A stretch of DNA of 64,000 nucleotides from Paenibacillus phoenicis. Lineage in GTDB: Bacteria; Bacillota; Bacilli; Paenibacillales; Paenibacillaceae. The notes beneath the pieces were generated by a model, which worked only from the letters and a program-made list of their open reading frames with translations, was not told the origin of the DNA and searched no databases. Positions 60,085-64,000 of this stretch are shown in pieces. The translations under genes and the position numbers were made by a program. How positions within the stretch are numbered: the stretch's first letter is position 1; the number at the start of each line of letters is the position of its first letter. The stretch spans positions 2,768,501 to 2,832,500 of the forward strand of contig NZ_JAYERP010000001.1 of NCBI RefSeq assembly GCF_034718895.1, given 5' to 3'.

Positions 60085-62166
60085 TTAAGGATTCGTTTGC
60101 TCGGTTTGATTCCCGTTTTGCTGTGAAGCGTTATTGTCTGTCTGTTGCTGATTTTGGTTTTTGGTCTTCTTCGGAACCCCGTCCAAGCCATATTCCTGAT
60201 CATACGCATCAAAAATTTTGCGGGCAACCGGCGCGGCGCTGTAGGCACCAAAGCCGCCTTCCGGAATGACGACCGCTACCGCCAGCTTCGGATTCTCCCG
60301 AGGGGCGAAAGCGATAAACACGCCGTTGTCGCGATTGGCACCGTTAGCCCATTGCTCCGAGGTCCCGGTTTTTCTGGCAAAATCGTAAGGGAAACCCGAG
60401 AAAGCAAAGGAGACATCGGTCTCCATTCCTCCGATAACCTCGTTCCAATAAGCATTGTTAAACTTAACCTCATTTAGAACTACCGGCTTGAACTCCTTGA
60501 CGATATTGCCGTCCGTATCGGTAATTTTGCTGACGAGATGCGGTTCCATGCGTTTCCCTCGTGTAGCCAAAGTCGTTGTATATTGGGCGAGCTGCATCGC
60601 GGTGTATTTCCCTTGTTGTCCAAAGGAAGCATAGACAAGCCTTGATAATGCTGTCTCCGATTCATTTGTATACTCCAGCTTGCCCAAATATTCATTTGGC
60701 AGATCCACACCGGTCGAAACACCTAGACCAAACTGCTTCATATAGTTGTCCCAGATTTCAATCCCTTTAGATCCGTATTTGTTGTAGAGCTTCTCACCGA
60801 CCATATCGACCATAAAGGTGTTCGATGAGTGACGGATCGCGCCAGCCGGATCGATGGAGCCGTAGGCATGGCGTTGGGAGTTGCGGACGCTTGCGGAATT
60901 GTTTTTCCCAAAATATGCAATTCCTGTATCGTTATAATAGGTACTTGTCGTAAACAAACCTTCGTTAAGTCCGATTAACACTGATAACGGCTTAATGGTT
61001 GAACCCAACAAAATAACGGATTCCATGTTATGCCCTGACCGACCCGAACTAATCGGCGTGATCGTCCCGTTCTGATAGTTGGAAGAGATTTTGCTCCAAT
61101 TCTCAGGAGACACCCCGCCGGATTGCCACACGTTGGTATCGTAGTCCGGCATGCTGGCCATGGCCACTACGTTGCCGGTCTCCACTTCCATCGCAACCGC
61201 GTAGCCAGTTTTGGCGTTGGGATGAACCTTGCCGGATACCGGGTGGGTATGAACCCACTCGATCTGGTCAAGGATCGCCTGCTCAGCGACCATCTGAATG
61301 TTTTTGTTGATCGTCGTATGGAGATCATGGCCTTTTTCCGGCGGTGTGATTTCCGGGATCCCGGTGGCCATGTTCCGCGGATCGATCGGCACGCTCTTGT
61401 AGCCGTTCTTCCCGCGCAGCTCGTCCTGATAGTACAGCTCCAGGCCGTCGTATCCGACGTCCTCGTTTTCCGTGTATTGCATCGCCGGATCATCGTTCTT
61501 CGCTTCCCGGATCTGCTTGTACTTCTCCAGCGATGTGGATGCCCCTTTAAACTTCCTGATATAACCGATCGTTTGCACGGCTACCGTATCGGGATCGTAA
61601 TGGCGGATGCTCTCCTCGACGATGTCGATCCCCGGAAATTCACTTTTCCGTTCCAAGAAATAAGCGACTTCTTCAGGTGTCAAATCGATTTTGATTCGGC
61701 GCGGCGTAAACCCGTTATATTGCCGGTAATCAAGGTCCATTGCCTTGATGATTTCCTCTTCCGTCATTTGGGTCTCCGGCGAACCTAATCTATCGAAAAC
61801 CTCCTTCAGCTTCTTGGCCAAAGCCAAAGCTTCCGGACGATTGGCTTTTCCTTTATCCGTGGAATTGCTGTAGTCTTTCTGCAGCGTGATATACAGCGAT
61901 TGAACCGGCGTGGAATAGGCCAACTTCTCGCCCCCCGCTGCATAGATCGTTCCACGGGTTGGAGCCAGCGGCACGTCCTTGACGCGCAGGTTGCTCTCCT
62001 GTTTGGATAACGTCGGGCCTTCTACAAACTGTAATATGGCCAAACGTACGATGATGACGGTAAATATGGCAAAAGCACTAAAGAAAAACATGTTTAGCCG
62101 AATGTTAAAATGGCGTTGCATTGCGATTTCTTGTTCTTGCGGATCCTTCGCATAAGTGCTTTTCAA
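60085..62166 (-). CDS. Penicillin-binding protein 2 (class B transpeptidase), copy 2
   Basis: 693 residues, closely similar to 57984-59990 over almost the whole length (same RLAILQFVEGP, RGKNGYK, KTGYAVAMEV and SSGRSGHN blocks). Membrane helix MFFFSAFAIFTVIIVRLAIL; active-site motifs GSTIKPLS, HSSNTFM and ARKTGTSEQ, all intact. It differs by a C-terminal Gln/Asn-rich tail (TKNQNQQQTDNNASQQNGNQ). Tandem duplication, with conserved catalytic residues in both, suggests both are used, perhaps at different stages. Confidence 0.92.
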   Translation of the reverse strand: MKSTYAKDPQEQEIAMQRHFNIRLNMFFFSAFAIFTVIIVRLAILQFVEGPTLSKQESNLRVKDVPLAPTRGTIYAAGGEKLAYSTPVQSLYITLQKDYSNSTDKGKANRPEALALAKKLKEVFDRLGSPETQMTEEEIIKAMDLDYRQYNGFTPRRIKIDLTPEEVAYFLERKSEFPGIDIVEESIRHYDPDTVAVQTIGYIRKFKGASTSLEKYKQIREAKNDDPAMQYTENEDVGYDGLELYYQDELRGKNGYKSVPIDPRNMATGIPEITPPEKGHDLHTTINKNIQMVAEQAILDQIEWVHTHPVSGKVHPNAKTGYAVAMEVETGNVVAMASMPDYDTNVWQSGGVSPENWSKISSNYQNGTITPISSGRSGHNMESVILLGSTIKPLSVLIGLNEGLFTTSTYYNDTGIAYFGKNNSASVRNSQRHAYGSIDPAGAIRHSSNTFMVDMVGEKLYNKYGSKGIEIWDNYMKQFGLGVSTGVDLPNEYLGKLEYTNESETALSRLVYASFGQQGKYTAMQLAQYTTTLATRGKRMEPHLVSKITDTDGNIVKEFKPVVLNEVKFNNAYWNEVIGGMETDVSFAFSGFPYDFARKTGTSEQWANGANRDNGVFIAFAPRENPKLAVAVVIPEGGFGAYSAAPVARKIFDAYDQEYGLDGVPKKTKNQNQQQTDNNASQQNGNQTEQTNP

Positions 62167-62347
62167 GGCGTTTCCCTACTTTCTTTCCCTTAAATCCTCA
62201 TTTCTTGAAGTCAACTACTCTATAGTACCATAACGAAATAAGGGGCGGTGAAGTTACGCCCCCTTTCCAGCATTTTTTCCGCATGATTTGCGTGCCGAAT
62301 CGCACGACCCAGATCCCATGTTGCCCGGTTTTTTCCGCAGCCAAGGC

Positions 62348-63508
62348 TCAAATCAGCTTATTGGGGACGTGGGTTTCGCTGAACGCCGGCGGATTAAACC
62401 AGTCGCCGCTTTTGGCCCAAGTCGAATCCAGCGGAATCCAGGCGTTTTTCTCTGACAAATAAACCTCGTTCCAGGCATGAGGACCGTACCCGCCTTGCCC
62501 GTCGTATCCAAGTCCGGTCACGACCTTCACCTGAAGCCCAACGGTTCTAGCCATGACGGCATAGAGCCGGGCATAATCGATGCACACCCCGCGTTTCGTA
62601 TCAAACGTCATTTGCGGTGTTTGCTCATGCCAGATGCCTTTTTCCTCATAGTCTTTCACTTTATCGTAATCGTATGACACCCGGGTTCCAACCCAGTCGT
62701 ACAACCGCCGGGCCTTCTCTTCATCCGTATCGGCCCCTTTGGTGATCTCTGCTGCAGCCAGCTCAATGGATTCGGGAATGTTAGCATCAATGACTTCGTA
62801 TTTCTGTTGAAGGATGCTGCCAAGCTCTGCTTCTACGCTGCGCGTGAATACCGGTAGCTTCTCCTTGATCAAATTGCCGGTAAGCGGCTCAATGACCGTT
62901 CTCGCCCCTTGCTGGTAGACCGGCGAGGCTTCCACGTAACGGCTGAACCCGCTGTTCGGATACAACGTCACAACAATAAACAACATGGCGATCAGCATCA
63001 TACATCGCGCCGCACCAATCACCGCGCCGATCCCGGCGCCGGCCAAACGGCTCAGCAGCGAAGCCGGACGGTCCCCGCCGGAAAACAGCCAGCCGAACAG
63101 ACCGCTCCCCCCGCGAACGAACAGCATCGCAAAACCCGCCAAGGTACGTATGATCCAATAGAGCAGAAGGAAAACGACGGCAAATCGCATCAGCGGAAAA
63201 TCCCGTACCGCCATGACCAGCATGTACAGAACCTGCTCCCACTGAGCCAGCTCCCGATCCGGCAGCGGCAGCTCCGTCAACCAAGTCTGAACCTTCGGAG
63301 ATAACCACATCGTTAATGGGATGGCAATCGCAATGCCAACCAGCGATAAGACGCCGCCGCTTAATAGCGTGAACAGACGGCCTGCCGAGCGGGAGGCTCC
63401 GCGCACCAATCCCTGCAGCACCGAGCCGAGAAGCACGGCAAGCAGCAGCACCGTGATCCAGTTATATTCGCTTAGCGTTTGCAGCAATGTCGTCATGTCC
63501 AGCTTCAT
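62348..63508 (-). CDS. Membrane protein with transglutaminase-like domain
   Basis: About 386 residues from the ATG at 63508 (GGAGGAG just upstream). Five or more N-terminal hydrophobic helices, a CvpA-like beginning (GSVLQGLVRGASRSAGRLFTLLSGG), an extracytoplasmic linker, and a C-terminal transglutaminase-like domain (about residues 270-380): KRGVCIDYARLYAVMARTVGLQVKVVTG (Cys), GPHAWNEVYL (His) and WIPLDSTWA (Asp), the full Cys-His-Asp triad. Such proteins may act in protein cross-linking or proteolysis at the cell surface; the target is unknown. Confidence 0.8.
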   Translation of the reverse strand: MKLDMTTLLQTLSEYNWITVLLLAVLLGSVLQGLVRGASRSAGRLFTLLSGGVLSLVGIAIAIPLTMWLSPKVQTWLTELPLPDRELAQWEQVLYMLVMAVRDFPLMRFAVVFLLLYWIIRTLAGFAMLFVRGGSGLFGWLFSGGDRPASLLSRLAGAGIGAVIGAARCMMLIAMLFIVVTLYPNSGFSRYVEASPVYQQGARTVIEPLTGNLIKEKLPVFTRSVEAELGSILQQKYEVIDANIPESIELAAAEITKGADTDEEKARRLYDWVGTRVSYDYDKVKDYEEKGIWHEQTPQMTFDTKRGVCIDYARLYAVMARTVGLQVKVVTGLGYDGQGGYGPHAWNEVYLSEKNAWIPLDSTWAKSGDWFNPPAFSETHVPNKLI

Positions 63509-63552
63509 AAGCTCCTCCGTCAATCTAGGTGTAAGTTGTATTTTTCTTAGGG

Positions 63553-63996
63553 TTATTGAGAATTCCGTTTCGCTTCCTGGATAAATGCCTCAAGCGTGTC
63601 GTTCATCGACCATTCGCCCAACGAAACCCCGCGGAACGATACTTTCACTTTATCGCTGCCCGCTTGTCCGGTAACCTCCAGATTCGGGGTCGTAATGGTA
63701 AACGAACCGTCCGGATTTTGCGTCATTTGGGCTTCCTTCGCTTCATTTTTCATCATGTTCAACGCTTCAGTTTTACTGATGTCGAGGGCTTGTTCCTTCA
63801 CCGTTGCTACCGCATCCCCGATATCCTTAAGCGTGATGCCGCTGTAAATCACGATAAATGCGGCGATGATCAGCACCAGCGCCCATTTGACGACCGTTCT
63901 TACAAAATTCAACACAAGGAAGAGAATGACCAGCGCTACGACGATCACCAGCCAATTTTCTTTCAGAAATTCAGTCCATACTTGTACATCAAACAT
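63553..63996 (-). CDS. Membrane-anchored protein of unknown function
   Basis: 147 residues. A pair of hydrophobic stretches (NWLVIVVALVILFLVLNFV and VVKWALVLIIAAFIVIYSGI) followed by an extracytoplasmic helical then beta-rich region (NPDGSFTITTPNLEVTGQAG and KVSFRGVSLGEWSMND). The ATG at 63996 is at the edge of the window, so an earlier start cannot be excluded. It is probably in one operon with the transglutaminase-domain gene 45 bp downstream. Confidence 0.6.
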   Translation of the reverse strand: MFDVQVWTEFLKENWLVIVVALVILFLVLNFVRTVVKWALVLIIAAFIVIYSGITLKDIGDAVATVKEQALDISKTEALNMMKNEAKEAQMTQNPDGSFTITTPNLEVTGQAGSDKVKVSFRGVSLGEWSMNDTLEAFIQEAKRNSQ

Positions 63997-64000
63997 GATG

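Overview
The window looks like the chromosome of a Paenibacillaceae-type, spore-forming, low-to-moderate GC Gram-positive (Paenibacillus or a close relative). Pointers are SinR beside a TasA/CalY-type matrix protein, an Sda sporulation checkpoint peptide, a YheC/D-type ATP-grasp protein, YuiB, YumC, YuzB and DUF2515 homologues, an S-box riboswitch, and strong Shine-Dalgarno sites with frequent TTG/GTG starts. There are no rRNA or tRNA genes, no CRISPR array and no recognisable IS element.

Host block 1 (1-8628) holds the end of a matrix-protein gene, sinR, yuiB, coproheme decarboxylase, type II NADH dehydrogenase, YumC-type ferredoxin-NADP reductase, sda with DnaA boxes upstream, a YheC/D protein and an AI-2E family transporter. 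Host block 2 (25862-41400) holds a HesB/IscA-type Fe-S protein, mqnE and a UbiD-type decarboxylase (futalosine menaquinone route), NifU-type scaffold, an SDR, a SAM-riboswitch-controlled metNIQ, ctaA, a thioredoxin, a lipid-linked flippase and a HAD phosphatase. Next is a fructan/sucrose locus (41511-53047): secreted modular GH32, ROK fructokinase, intracellular GH32, an ABC importer without its own ATPase, and a divergent LacI regulator. Host block 3 (53163-63996) holds a prohibitin, a Mn/Zn ABC importer (SBP, ATPase, two permeases), tandem PBP2 paralogues and a transglutaminase-domain membrane protein.

Between 8629 and 25957 lies a 17.2 kb integrated element flanked by a perfect 96-bp direct repeat. 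The repeat is exactly the last 31 codons plus stop of the hesB-like gene, so insertion regenerates the gene at the right end and strands its old 3' end at the left. The element carries a tyrosine recombinase, an XRE repressor, a Cro-like regulator, a winged-helix (RepL-like) protein, a terminase-small-subunit-like HTH protein, a run of unrecognised phage-type genes, two paralogous proteasome-fold/tail-fibre-like genes (each interrupted once), a holin and a lysin-tail-like protein. I see no portal, capsid or large terminase, so it resembles a phage satellite or a decayed prophage.

The best candidates for new biology are in this element: an AT-rich two-gene ParA-like ATPase + RelA/SpoT-type synthetase cassette that looks like anti-phage cargo; an array of about nine 16-bp palindromes, several of the form GTNNCGACGTCGNNAC, in a 400-bp gene-free stretch before the integrase; the two interrupted proteasome-fold genes; and a duplicated terminator-ending leader upstream of the XRE repressor.
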